A stretch of 64,000 nucleotides of DNA, taken from contig JBALWH010000004.1 in the NCBI GenBank assembly GCA_036960175.1, positions 149,865 to 213,864 on the forward strand, given 5' to 3'. Positions 14,852 through 23,562 of the stretch are shown here, piece after piece. The notes under the pieces are model-generated. The model was not told where the DNA came from. It did not search any database and saw nothing but the letters and a program-made list of their open reading frames with translations. The translations under genes were made by a program, and so were the position numbers. How positions within the stretch are numbered: position 1 is the first letter of the stretch; each line of letters starts with the position of its first letter. This stretch comes from Motiliproteus sp036960175. Its GTDB lineage: Bacteria > Pseudomonadota > Gammaproteobacteria > Pseudomonadales > Balneatricaceae.

Positions 14852-15625
14852 CTACAGGCGAACTTCGATGCCTTTGGAGCGCATATATTCCTTGGCTTCG
14901 AGGATGCTGTATTCGCCGAAGTGGAAAATACTGGCCGCCAGCACGGCATCGGCCTTACCTTCGATGCAGCCGTCCACCAGATGATCCAGATTACCAACGC
15001 CGCCTGAGGCGATCACTGGCACACTGACTGCTTCAGAGATGGCGCGAGTAACACCGAGATCGTAACCCTTCTTAACGCCGTCTTGATCCATGCTGGTCAG
15101 TAGAATCTCGCCAGCCCCCAGTTCAACCATCTTCTTCGCCCATTCCACGGCATCCAGCCCCGTAGGTTTGCGACCGCCGTGGGTAAAAATCTCCCACTTG
15201 TCGGTCTCGCCTTCCTTGGATACTTTCTTGGCGTCGATAGCGACGACTATGCATTGGGAGCCGAAGCGCTCGGCAGCTTCTTTGACAAATTCCGGGTTGA
15301 AGATGGCGGCCGTATTGATGCTGACCTTATCGGCACCGGCATTGAGCATGCGGCGAATATCTTCGCAGTTACGGATGCCACCACCGACGGTGAGCGGGAT
15401 AAAAACCTGGCTGGCCATGGCTTCCACGGTATGTACCATCGTGTCACGGTCTTCATGGCTGGCGGTGATATCCAGGAAGGTGATCTCGTCGGCGCCCTGT
15501 TCGTCGTAGCGCTTGGCAACTTCAACGGGGTCGCCTGCATCGCGGATGTTGAGGAATTGAACGCCTTTGACCACGCGGCCATTTTCAACGTCGAGACAGG
15601 GGATGATACGTTTTGCTAAAGCCAT
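14852..15625 (-). CDS. hisF: Imidazole glycerol phosphate synthase, cyclase subunit
   Basis: 257 residues, TIM barrel. Catalytic Asp in PCLDVENGRVVKG (Asp11) and in VVAIDAKK (about Asp130); phosphate-binding GGGIRN and SGGVGNLDH. Converts PRFAR plus ammonia from HisH to IGP and AICAR. HisH precedes it by 50 bp. hisA, which normally lies between hisH and hisF in gammaproteobacteria, is absent here. Confidence 0.97.
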   Translation of the reverse strand: MALAKRIIPCLDVENGRVVKGVQFLNIRDAGDPVEVAKRYDEQGADEITFLDITASHEDRDTMVHTVEAMASQVFIPLTVGGGIRNCEDIRRMLNAGADKVSINTAAIFNPEFVKEAAERFGSQCIVVAIDAKKVSKEGETDKWEIFTHGGRKPTGLDAVEWAKKMVELGAGEILLTSMDQDGVKKGYDLGVTRAISEAVSVPVIASGGVGNLDHLVDGCIEGKADAVLAASIFHFGEYSILEAKEYMRSKGIEVRL

Positions 15626-15675
15626 GGGTCTAACCTGTTTTAAGTCTGTTCAGTAGTTGCCGCTGAGCTGGCGGA

Positions 15676-16323
15676 TCAGGCCTTGCCATCCCAATTGAGG
15701 AAATTGGTCAGCAATTGTAATCCGGCCTTTTGACTCTTCTCCGGGTGGAACTGCACCGCAAAGACATTGTTCTTGGTCAGCGCTACGTCGAATTCCACAC
15801 TGTACTCACAGGTAGCGGCAACCAGGTCCCGCTGCTCTGATTTCACGTAATAGCTGTGCACAAAGTAGAAGCGTGCACCGTTCTCGATACCCTTCCAGAG
15901 CGGGTGATCATCCAGCTGGGTCACTTGATTCCAACCCATATGCGGAACTTTCAGCTTCTCGCCGTTGGTATCCTTGAGATTGTCGCCAAAATACAGGGTG
16001 TTGCCGGGGAAGAAGTCCAGGCAGTCAACGCCGCCGTTTTCTTCACTGTGACGCATCAGCGATTGAATGCCGATACAGATGGCCAGGAATGGCTTGCCGG
16101 AGTCGATCACCTGTTGCACTACCTGGTCGATCTTCAGGCGGCGGATTTCCCCCATGCAATCGCGGATCGCGCCAACACCGGGCAGGATCACCCGGTCGGC
16201 GCTGAGGATCTGTGCGGGGTCTGCGGTGACTCGCACCTCAACGCCAGGTTGTACGTGTTCCAGCGCTTTGGCTACGGAATGCAGATTACCCATGCCGTAA
16301 TCGATGACTGCAATGCTGCTCAT
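15676..16323 (-). CDS. hisH: Imidazole glycerol phosphate synthase, glutaminase subunit
   Basis: 215 residues, class I amidotransferase. Cys nucleophile in FLAICIGIQSLM, and the His-Glu pair in QFHPEKS near the end. DYGMGNLHSV at the start is typical. Supplies ammonia to HisF. A conserved Gly/Leu next to the Cys (usually CLGMQ) reads CIGIQ, a mild variation. 101 bp separate it from hisB upstream. Confidence 0.97.
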   Translation of the reverse strand: MSSIAVIDYGMGNLHSVAKALEHVQPGVEVRVTADPAQILSADRVILPGVGAIRDCMGEIRRLKIDQVVQQVIDSGKPFLAICIGIQSLMRHSEENGGVDCLDFFPGNTLYFGDNLKDTNGEKLKVPHMGWNQVTQLDDHPLWKGIENGARFYFVHSYYVKSEQRDLVAATCEYSVEFDVALTKNNVFAVQFHPEKSQKAGLQLLTNFLNWDGKA

Positions 16324-16424
16324 CGGCGTCTAATACCTCGTTGTCGCGAAATGACTGATGTTGTGTGCTGGTGTTCTAAAACTGACGAATCAGCCTGCAG
16401 CTGATTCGTCAGGAGCGGATCTCC

Positions 16425-17018
16425 TTAGAGAGAACCTTTGGTGGACGGCATCATGCCCGCCATACGCGGATCGGGTGTCAATGCCATGCGCAGGGCGCGT
16501 CCGAACGCCTTGAACACAGTCTCGGCCTGGTGGTGGGCATTTTTCCCCTTCAGGTTGTCGATGTGCAGAGTGACGCCTGCATGGTTAACAAAACCCTGGA
16601 AGAACTCGCCGAACAGCTCAACATCCAGTCTGCCGATGTTGCCACGGGTAAAGGGGATATTCATCTGCAGGCCGGGACGACCGGAGAAATCCACCACCAC
16701 GCGTGACAGTGCTTCGTCTAGCGGCACATAGGCGTGGCCGTAACGAGTGATGCCCTTCTTATCGCCAACCGCCTTTGCAAACGCCTGGCCCAGGGTGATG
16801 CCGATGTCTTCCACGGTGTGGTGGTCATCAATGTGGAGATCACCTTTGGCGTGGATATCGAGATCGATCAAGCCGTGACGCGCGATCTGATCCATCATGT
16901 GCTCAAGAAAAGGCACACCGGTATCGGCCTTGAACTGACCGCTACCGTCAAGATTGATCTTGACCGTAATTTGGGTCTCAAGGGTGTCACGGGTAACGCT
17001 GGCCTGGCGCTCAGACAT
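16425..17018 (-). CDS. hisB: Imidazoleglycerol-phosphate dehydratase
   Basis: Monofunctional dehydratase of 197 residues, without the N-terminal phosphatase of enteric HisB. Metal-binding motifs HMMDQIARHGLIDL, DDHHTVEDIG and KNAHHQAE are present. Start ATG 17018 follows GGAGACCACC; the upstream TTG at 17030 overlaps that box. First gene of the hisB-hisH-hisF cluster. Confidence 0.97.
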   Translation of the reverse strand: MSERQASVTRDTLETQITVKINLDGSGQFKADTGVPFLEHMMDQIARHGLIDLDIHAKGDLHIDDHHTVEDIGITLGQAFAKAVGDKKGITRYGHAYVPLDEALSRVVVDFSGRPGLQMNIPFTRGNIGRLDVELFGEFFQGFVNHAGVTLHIDNLKGKNAHHQAETVFKAFGRALRMALTPDPRMAGMMPSTKGSL

Positions 17019-17269
17019 GGTGGTCTCCAATTGGTGAAAACAAGCGGATCATTATACAGACTAAATGGCGATCAATGAATGCCTGATAAAGCCGCAGTTT
17101 TGCTGGGGTCAAAATTTATGAAGTGATTGTTTTAAAGTCCTTTTGTCTACCCTGACCGTGACTTTCGGTCTACCATTACCTGCAGTTATACGCGGGGTTC
17201 TCTGACATGGGTGTTGGGGGGGAGCTGCCGCCGATATTTAGTCAGTGATTGAAAAGCCAGGAGGGTTTC

Positions 17270-19375
17270 ATGAAAGCCTTGATTAAGGTGGTCCTAGGGT
17301 TAGTGGTGGTGTTGATTATCGCCGTGGTCGTGGTGGGTGCGGTATTCGACCCCAATGATTATAAAGCGGAGATCCAGCAATTGGCCCGAGACAAGGCCTC
17401 TATCGATCTCAGTATCGATGGCGATATTGGTTGGTCGATATTCCCGACGCTGGGGCTGCAATTGCCCAAGGTTAATGCCAAGAGCCTGGAAGGCAAGCAG
17501 CTGGCGGCGGTCAATCAGGTGCAGGTGGCCGTGAAGTTAACGTCATTGCTGCAAGGCAAAGTGGAAATGAACGGCGTGCTGGTGGACGGCCTGGTTCTGG
17601 CGGTAACTGCTCCGGCTGAAGGCACCGACAAGGGCGATCACAAAGGTTCAGATAAAGGTCAGGACAAGTCTGGCTCTGGTGGTGTTCAGTTCGATATCGG
17701 TGATGTGGATATCCGCAATGCCAATATCACCCTGGATGATCCTGCTCAGGGTCGCAAAGTGGTACTGACTGATTTCAACTTCAGTGGTAAAGGTGTGGCC
17801 AGTGCTACTCCGTTCCCGGCGTCGATGAATTTCAATTTGGATCTCTATCAGGGTGGCAGTAGCCCGGCATCGTCATTGAAGATGAAGCTGGAAACTGAGC
17901 TGTTTCTGGATCTGGTTAACAACCTATTCAAGGTCAGTGGTCTGAACCTGGCGCTGAATATCAAAAATGAAGCCCTGGGTGATAAAGCCCAGGACCTGAA
18001 TATCAAAGGCGATATAGTCGCAGATCTGGCGGCGGATCAGCTGCAGCTACAATCATTGGTGGTGGAAATTGCTAATCTGGTGCTTAAGGCCGATCTGGAT
18101 GTTAAGCAGATCAGCGGTAAGCCTCAGCTCAGCGGTAAGCTGGATGTGGCGCCTTTCGATGCGAATCAGTTGTTGGAGACCTTAGGTAAGCCCCGAGTTG
18201 AGACTTCTGATGCAGAGGCTCTGAAAAAAGTGGCCTTCACTACCCGCCTGGAAGGCCCTGCCAATACCCTGGTGCTGAAAGATCTGAAACTGCAGCTGGA
18301 TGACACCACCTTCAACGGTGAGATCAGTTATAACCTCGGTACAGGTGCTCAGGTGGTGAAGCTGCAGGGCGACACGATCAATGTGGATCGTTACCTGCCG
18401 CCTAAGCAGGAGCAGCCTGCGGCCGAATCGACTGGCAGCGCGAAATCTGGTGAGCGTTATCCGAAGACGCCGCTATTCCCTCTGGAGGTGTTGAAAACTC
18501 TGAATCTGGTTGCCGATATTGGCCTGGATCAGCTACAGGCTTCCGGCCTGACCATCTCTGCGCTGCAACTGCAGACCGAGGCCAGGGGTGGTCTGGTTAA
18601 GGTTAGCAAGATCGCGGGTCAGCTGTATGAGGGTAGCTTCAATAACAGCGCCACTATTGATGCCAGAAAAGATCCTATCTCTTTGAAGATCAATAAGAAT
18701 GTCAGTCAGGTGCAGTTAGGCGGCATGCTTAAGGACTTGGCCGATAAGGATGTGTTCTCCGGCTTGTTTAATATGAAAGGTAGCTATCAGGCCAGCGGTA
18801 ACTCGATCTATGACATCGTTCATAGCCTGGACGGCAATATGGATCTGAGCCTTAAGGATGGCCGCCTGCAAGGGGTTAACCTGGTGGATAAGCTTTGTAG
18901 CGGTCTGCTGCAATTGCAGGGTAAGACGCCGGACCCTACTGCCGCGACCAACTATACCGAGTTCAGCAATCTTAGCGGCAGCGTTAAAATCGTTAAGGGC
19001 GTGATGGATAACCAGGATCTTAAAGCGGCCTTGGCCGGGGTTAATCTGGGCGGTGCAGGTACCGTAGATTTGCCTAAGGAAGCGCTGGACTACGGTCTGT
19101 CATTAACCATTTTGCAGGAGCTGAAGGGTCCTAACTGTCAGATCGATAACAAGCTGCATAACCTCTCCTTCCCGGTTCGTTGCACCGGTGGTTTTGATGA
19201 CGACCCTGCCAAGATGTGCGGCCCTGACAAGAAAGCGATGAATAAAGTGCTGGCTGATCTGGGCGCTGCGGAAGTCAAAGCCAAGGCCAAGGCCAAGGTG
19301 GATGCGGTGAAAACTGAAACCAAAGAGAAGCTGGAATCCAAACTCAAAGGTAAGCTGAAGGGGTTATTTAACTGA
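17270..19375 (+). CDS. asmA: AsmA family protein
   Basis: 701 residues from ATG 17270 (AGGAGGGTTTC before it). One N-terminal membrane anchor (about 6-28, ALIKVVLGLVVVLIIAVVVV) is followed by a long beta-rich periplasmic region with NDYKAEIQQLARDKASIDLSIDGDIGWS cited in parts (ends GWSIFPTLGLQL). A Ser/Gly/Lys/Asp-rich linker lies near 122-140, a conserved AsmA C-terminal part (GSYQASGNSIYDIVHSLDG) at about 500-520, and a lysine-rich tail. AsmA proteins are bridge-like proteins linked to phospholipid transport to the outer membrane. Three bases separate it from mutY. Confidence 0.9.
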   Translation: MKALIKVVLGLVVVLIIAVVVVGAVFDPNDYKAEIQQLARDKASIDLSIDGDIGWSIFPTLGLQLPKVNAKSLEGKQLAAVNQVQVAVKLTSLLQGKVEMNGVLVDGLVLAVTAPAEGTDKGDHKGSDKGQDKSGSGGVQFDIGDVDIRNANITLDDPAQGRKVVLTDFNFSGKGVASATPFPASMNFNLDLYQGGSSPASSLKMKLETELFLDLVNNLFKVSGLNLALNIKNEALGDKAQDLNIKGDIVADLAADQLQLQSLVVEIANLVLKADLDVKQISGKPQLSGKLDVAPFDANQLLETLGKPRVETSDAEALKKVAFTTRLEGPANTLVLKDLKLQLDDTTFNGEISYNLGTGAQVVKLQGDTINVDRYLPPKQEQPAAESTGSAKSGERYPKTPLFPLEVLKTLNLVADIGLDQLQASGLTISALQLQTEARGGLVKVSKIAGQLYEGSFNNSATIDARKDPISLKINKNVSQVQLGGMLKDLADKDVFSGLFNMKGSYQASGNSIYDIVHSLDGNMDLSLKDGRLQGVNLVDKLCSGLLQLQGKTPDPTAATNYTEFSNLSGSVKIVKGVMDNQDLKAALAGVNLGGAGTVDLPKEALDYGLSLTILQELKGPNCQIDNKLHNLSFPVRCTGGFDDDPAKMCGPDKKAMNKVLADLGAAEVKAKAKAKVDAVKTETKEKLESKLKGKLKGLFN

Positions 19376-19378
19376 TCG

Positions 19379-20455
19379 ATGATTGCCCCTGAACTGTTCC
19401 AACAGGCCGTGCTCGATTGGTTCGATGAGCACGGCCGCAAAGACCTGCCCTGGCAACAGCAACTGACCCCCTATCGTGTCTGGGTGTCCGAAATCATGTT
19501 GCAACAGACTCAGGTCGCCACGGTTATTCCCTATTATCAACGCTTTATGCAAACCTTTCCGGATGTGCAGTCATTGGCTGCGGCAGATATCGATCAGGTG
19601 TTGCACCTGTGGACTGGACTGGGCTATTACGCCCGTGGCCGCAACCTGCATAAGACCGCCATCAAAGTGGTACAGGAGTATGGCGGCGAGTTTCCACTGA
19701 CTGTCGATGAAATGCAGCAGCTGCCCGGTATTGGCCGCTCCACGGCGGGGGCTATTTTGTCTATCGCCAGCGGTGTTCGGGCTCCCATTCTCGATGGGAA
19801 TGTGAAACGGGTCTTAGCGCGTTTCGAAGCCTTGCCCGGCTGGTATGGTCAAAGTGCCGTGTCAAAACAGCTGTGGGAGTACAGCGAGCATTACACCCCC
19901 GAGCCGCGCGTGGGGGATTTCACCCAGGCGATGATGGATCTGGGCGCCACCCTCTGTACTCGTTCCCGACCCCGTTGCCCGGAGTGTCCGTTGCTGCAGC
20001 ACTGTGTCGCTTATGCTGAGGATAGCGTTGCGCTTTATCCGCAATCGCGACCTAAAAAGCAGATCCCGCTGAAAGAGTGCTGGATGCTGTTGCTGGATGA
20101 CGGCAACGCCCAGGTGCAATTGCAGCGCCGACCACCGGTCGGTATCTGGGGCGGACTTTGGTGTTTTCCTGAATTTGAATCTGAGGCTGAGTTATTAGAG
20201 GCCGGAGATCGGCTGGGGTATCTGCCACATGATGCTGCGCCTATCGCTCCCTTCACTCATACCTTCAGCCATTTTCAGCTACGCGTTCATCCGCTACGAA
20301 TGCAGGTCGGGGGTAAATGTCAGCAGCTGTCTGAACCCGAGGGTTCACTTTGGTGTGATCTGAAGCGGCCAGCAGAGGTTGGATTAGCGGCGCCGGTAAA
20401 GAAGCTATTAAAGCAACTGGCCAAAGACCATAAACTAACCATGGTAGAAGGATAA
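19379..20455 (+). CDS. mutY: Adenine DNA glycosylase
   Basis: 358 residues. Removes A mispaired with 8-oxoguanine. Catalytic Glu in VSEIMLQQTQV (about 37-47), helix-hairpin-helix LPGIGRSTAGAI, Asp in ILDGNVKRVL, and the 4Fe-4S ligands in CTRSRPRCPECPLLQHC. The C-terminal NUDIX-like domain carries FTHTFSHFQL for 8-oxoG recognition. Likely cotranscribed with asmA and, past a palindromic insertion, yggX. Confidence 0.97.
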   Translation: MIAPELFQQAVLDWFDEHGRKDLPWQQQLTPYRVWVSEIMLQQTQVATVIPYYQRFMQTFPDVQSLAAADIDQVLHLWTGLGYYARGRNLHKTAIKVVQEYGGEFPLTVDEMQQLPGIGRSTAGAILSIASGVRAPILDGNVKRVLARFEALPGWYGQSAVSKQLWEYSEHYTPEPRVGDFTQAMMDLGATLCTRSRPRCPECPLLQHCVAYAEDSVALYPQSRPKKQIPLKECWMLLLDDGNAQVQLQRRPPVGIWGGLWCFPEFESEAELLEAGDRLGYLPHDAAPIAPFTHTFSHFQLRVHPLRMQVGGKCQQLSEPEGSLWCDLKRPAEVGLAAPVKKLLKQLAKDHKLTMVEG

Positions 20456-20485
20456 ACCCACGCGGGTTATTATTCTTGTTAATTG

Positions 20486-20545
20486 CCTAGGAGCTTGTCG
20501 GGCTTTTCCGCAGTAGATTAGTGTTAAGTCCGACAGGCTTCTAGG
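20486..20545. repeat. Palindromic repeat element (MITE- or REP-like)
   Basis: Arms 20486-20505 and 20526-20545 match at 16 of 20 positions, the rest mostly G-T capable, around a 20-nt loop. The arm core is AGCTTGTCGGGCTT / AAGTCCGACAGGCTT. It sits between mutY and yggX, which are usually close, and would form a stable RNA hairpin in a joint transcript. Confidence 0.7.
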
Positions 20546-20611
20546 GCATAGACTATAGAATTCATACAGGGTTGCGGTTGCGTAACCCGTTAACAGGAGT
20601 TAGAACGCATT

Positions 20612-20884
20612 ATGGCTCGCATGGTTATGTGCAAAAAATACAAGCAAGAGATGGAAGGTCTGCCACAGCCTCCCTATCCCGGCGCTAGAGGTCAGGATGT
20701 GTTTGAGAACGTATCCAAGCAGGCCTGGCAAGAATGGATGGATCATCAGACTCGCTTGATCAACGAAAAGCATCTCAACATGATGGACCCGGATTCGCGT
20801 GGCTACCTGATGGGACAGATGGATAAGTTCTTCTCTGGGGAAGAATACGATAAAGCGGAAGGCTACGTTCCTACCAAGAAATAG
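20612..20884 (+). CDS. yggX: YggX, probable Fe(II)-trafficking protein
   Basis: 90 residues, full length. Opening M-C-KKYKQEMEGL and the pattern YPG-x-GQ-x-V-x5-SKQAWQEWMDHQTRLINEKHLN (in parts) with the conserved LMGQMDKFF are diagnostic. Protects Fe-S proteins from oxidative damage. Start after AGGAGTTAGAACGCATT. It partners functionally with the Fe-S enzyme MutY upstream. Confidence 0.95.
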   Translation: MARMVMCKKYKQEMEGLPQPPYPGARGQDVFENVSKQAWQEWMDHQTRLINEKHLNMMDPDSRGYLMGQMDKFFSGEEYDKAEGYVPTKK

Positions 20885-20896
20885 GCGTCTCCCTAT

Positions 20897-20925
20897 GGCA
20901 GGGCTGGTTTCATCTAGCCCCTGCC
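20897..20925 (+). terminator. yggX terminator
   Basis: GGCAGGG...CCCTGCC hairpin followed by TTCTTGTTCTT; the U run is interrupted, so strength is uncertain. Confidence 0.55.
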
Positions 20926-21087
20926 TTCTTGTTCTTCACCTAGGTTCTTTTTGTTAGGGGAGCATTAGGCCCCGCTGTTATTGTCCTTTGCCATTCCTTG
21001 ATAAATTCACCGGCATCAACGACTTTTAAAACCGGTCGATTGCGGAACCCTGGTCTTGTGTCACTCGTTCATGACCTCTAAGAATCT

Positions 21088-23424
21088 TCACTTACCCTTT
21101 TTTAACGCTTCGCTGAACAGTGCCGCCATGGTTCCCTGTTGCTTGCTCTGAGGGTGACTGGCTGTCTTCGGTCGCTGTTGCTCCTTGCCATTGCCGTGCT
21201 GCGGTCTTGGCTGCTGCGGTTTGTCTGTTGCGGGCTTTGGTGGCTGTTTTGCTGCCGGTTGTGACGATTCCTCTGTCTTCATCGTCAGGGAAATACGACG
21301 GCGCTTGGCATCGACTTCCAGCACCCTGACATTGACGATATCGCCCGCTTTGACGTGCTCATGGGGGTCTTTGACAAAGCGGTCGGCGAGCATGGAAATA
21401 TGCACTAGTCCGTCCTGGTGCACGCCGATGTCCACAAAAGCGCCGAAGTTGGTAACATTGCTAATCACCCCCTGCAATTTCATACCCGGCTCCAGATCCT
21501 GCAGGCTATTGATGTCGTCGCGGAAGCTGGCGGTCTTGAAGCTGGGACGGGGATCACGGCCGGGTTTTTCCAGTTCCTGCAGAATGTCTTTAACGGTTAA
21601 TTCACCAAACTGGTCATCGCTATAGTCATTGGCCCGCAACGTTTTTAGCAACGAATCGTCGCCGATCAGTTGTGCGGCAGTGCGGCCGTTGCTGGCGGCG
21701 ATCTGCTTGACCAGCCTGTAGGCTTCCGGGTGCACCGCGGAGCTATCCAGGGGTTCTTCACCGTCGCGGATGCGCAGGAAACCGGCCGCTTGCTCGAAGG
21801 CCTTGGGCCCGAGGCGAGGTACTTTTTGTAGTTGATTACGACGGCTGAAACTGCCGAGTTGGTCGCGATAGGCGACGATGTTTTTAGCCAGTGTCGGGGT
21901 TAGTCCTGATACGTGCTGCAGTAACGCTTCGGAGGCGGTATTAAGGTCAACGCCGACGCTGTTCACGCAGTCTTCCACTACACCATCTAGCTGTGTAGCT
22001 AAGTCGCTTTGGTTGACGTCATGCTGGTATTGGCCGACGCCGATGGCCTTGGGCTCTATCTTTACCAGCTCGGCCAGTGGGTCTTGCAAGCGTCGGGCGA
22101 TGGACACTGCGCCGCGCAGGGTGACATCGAGATCAGGGAATTCCTGGCTGGCGAGTTCTGATGCAGAATAAACCGAAGCGCCGGCTTCGCTGACGATAAT
22201 CTTCTGGGCACCAAGATCAGGGTGTTGCTTAAACAGGTCGGCCACCAGGCTATCAGTTTCCCGCGAGCCGGTGCCATTACCGATGCTGATCAGTTCCACC
22301 TGATGTCGGCGGCAGATCTTCGCCAGGGTATCGATGGACGCTTGCCATTGGTTTTTTGGCACATGGGGGTAAATGGTACAGGTATCCAAAAGCTTGCCGG
22401 TGCTGGCCACTACCGCCGCTTTGACGCCGGTACGCAATCCCGGGTCCAGCCCCAGCGTGGCTTTAAAACCGGCGGGTGCGGCCAGTAATAGCTCTTTCAG
22501 GTTGCGGGCGAAGACGTCGATAGCACCGGCCTCGGCCTGTTCTCGGGCGCGGTTGACCAGCTCTTTCTCCAGTTGCGGGTGCAGCTTGCGACGCCAGCTG
22601 CGATGGATCACATCCCCCAACCATTGCCCGCTGATACGGCGCTGGTCCAGATTCAGGTGGCGACAGATAGCGGTTTGCGGCGCGTCCATATCATCCAGTA
22701 GCAGCGACATTTTGAGAATGCCCTCGTGCTGTCCTCTTAATACCGCCAGTAAACGATGAGAGGGCATTTTTCTAAGGGCTTCATTATGATCAAAGTAGTC
22801 GCGAAACTTGCTGCCCTCATCCTGCTTACCTTTGGCAACTTTGACCACCAGGCTGCCTTGCTGCCATAACTGCTGGCGTAGATGTTGTACTAGGGTGGTG
22901 GCTTCGCCAATGTCGGCAATGATGATGGCTTCGGCTCCCGCCAGTACCTCTTCCGGATTGTTATAGCCTTTTTCGACGCTGATAAAGGGGCCGGCTAGCT
23001 TATTGGGTTGCTGTCCCTGGGTATTCAGCAGTTGTTGCACCAGTGGCTCAAGACCGGCTTCTCTGGCCTGTTGGGCTTTGGTGCGGCGGCTGGTTTTAAA
23101 AGGCTGGTAGAGTTCTTCCAGGCTGGATTTTGTTTCCGCGCTGTTCAGCTGTTGTTGTAATGCCGGAGTCAGCTTGCCCTGCTCCTGCAGGCGCTCAATC
23201 AGTAGCGCTTTGCGTTGCTGCAGCTCTCGCAGGTAGTCCAGTTGCTGCTTCAGCTGGCGTAGCTGGGTGTCGTCCAGAGAGCCGGTGACCTCCTTTCGGT
23301 AGCGCGCGATAAAAGGGACGGTGGAGCCTTCATCAAGCAGCTTAATGGCGGCATCGACCTGGCTGCTGCGAGCATTGATGGCGGCGGCGATTTTATTGGA
23401 GATGTTGTCTACAGAGCTATTCAT
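21088..23424 (-). CDS. tex: Tex family S1 RNA-binding protein
   Basis: 778 residues. The N-terminal helical part contains EGSTVPFIARYRKEVTGSLD (about 31-50), then a YqgF-like RNase H fold (LGLDPGLRTGVKAAVV), helix-hairpin-helix segments (VDLNTASEALLQHVSGL) and a C-terminal S1 domain (GVISNVTNFGAFVDIGVHQD, near 655-675). A basic Pro/Gln-rich tail follows. Tex affects transcription and RNA handling. Stands alone, divergent from dctB. Confidence 0.95.
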   Translation of the reverse strand: MNSSVDNISNKIAAAINARSSQVDAAIKLLDEGSTVPFIARYRKEVTGSLDDTQLRQLKQQLDYLRELQQRKALLIERLQEQGKLTPALQQQLNSAETKSSLEELYQPFKTSRRTKAQQAREAGLEPLVQQLLNTQGQQPNKLAGPFISVEKGYNNPEEVLAGAEAIIIADIGEATTLVQHLRQQLWQQGSLVVKVAKGKQDEGSKFRDYFDHNEALRKMPSHRLLAVLRGQHEGILKMSLLLDDMDAPQTAICRHLNLDQRRISGQWLGDVIHRSWRRKLHPQLEKELVNRAREQAEAGAIDVFARNLKELLLAAPAGFKATLGLDPGLRTGVKAAVVASTGKLLDTCTIYPHVPKNQWQASIDTLAKICRRHQVELISIGNGTGSRETDSLVADLFKQHPDLGAQKIIVSEAGASVYSASELASQEFPDLDVTLRGAVSIARRLQDPLAELVKIEPKAIGVGQYQHDVNQSDLATQLDGVVEDCVNSVGVDLNTASEALLQHVSGLTPTLAKNIVAYRDQLGSFSRRNQLQKVPRLGPKAFEQAAGFLRIRDGEEPLDSSAVHPEAYRLVKQIAASNGRTAAQLIGDDSLLKTLRANDYSDDQFGELTVKDILQELEKPGRDPRPSFKTASFRDDINSLQDLEPGMKLQGVISNVTNFGAFVDIGVHQDGLVHISMLADRFVKDPHEHVKAGDIVNVRVLEVDAKRRRISLTMKTEESSQPAAKQPPKPATDKPQQPRPQHGNGKEQQRPKTASHPQSKQQGTMAALFSEALKKGK

Positions 23425-23562
23425 AAAAAGATGCTTTACTCGTTGCTAGCGCTAGGGACCCATAATCTTGGCGTCAGAATCAGCTGAGTATATCTTTTCT
23501 GCAGATGATGGGGGAGCTGGCTGATTTTTATCTCCATTGGGAATACACTGTCTTTATCCTCA

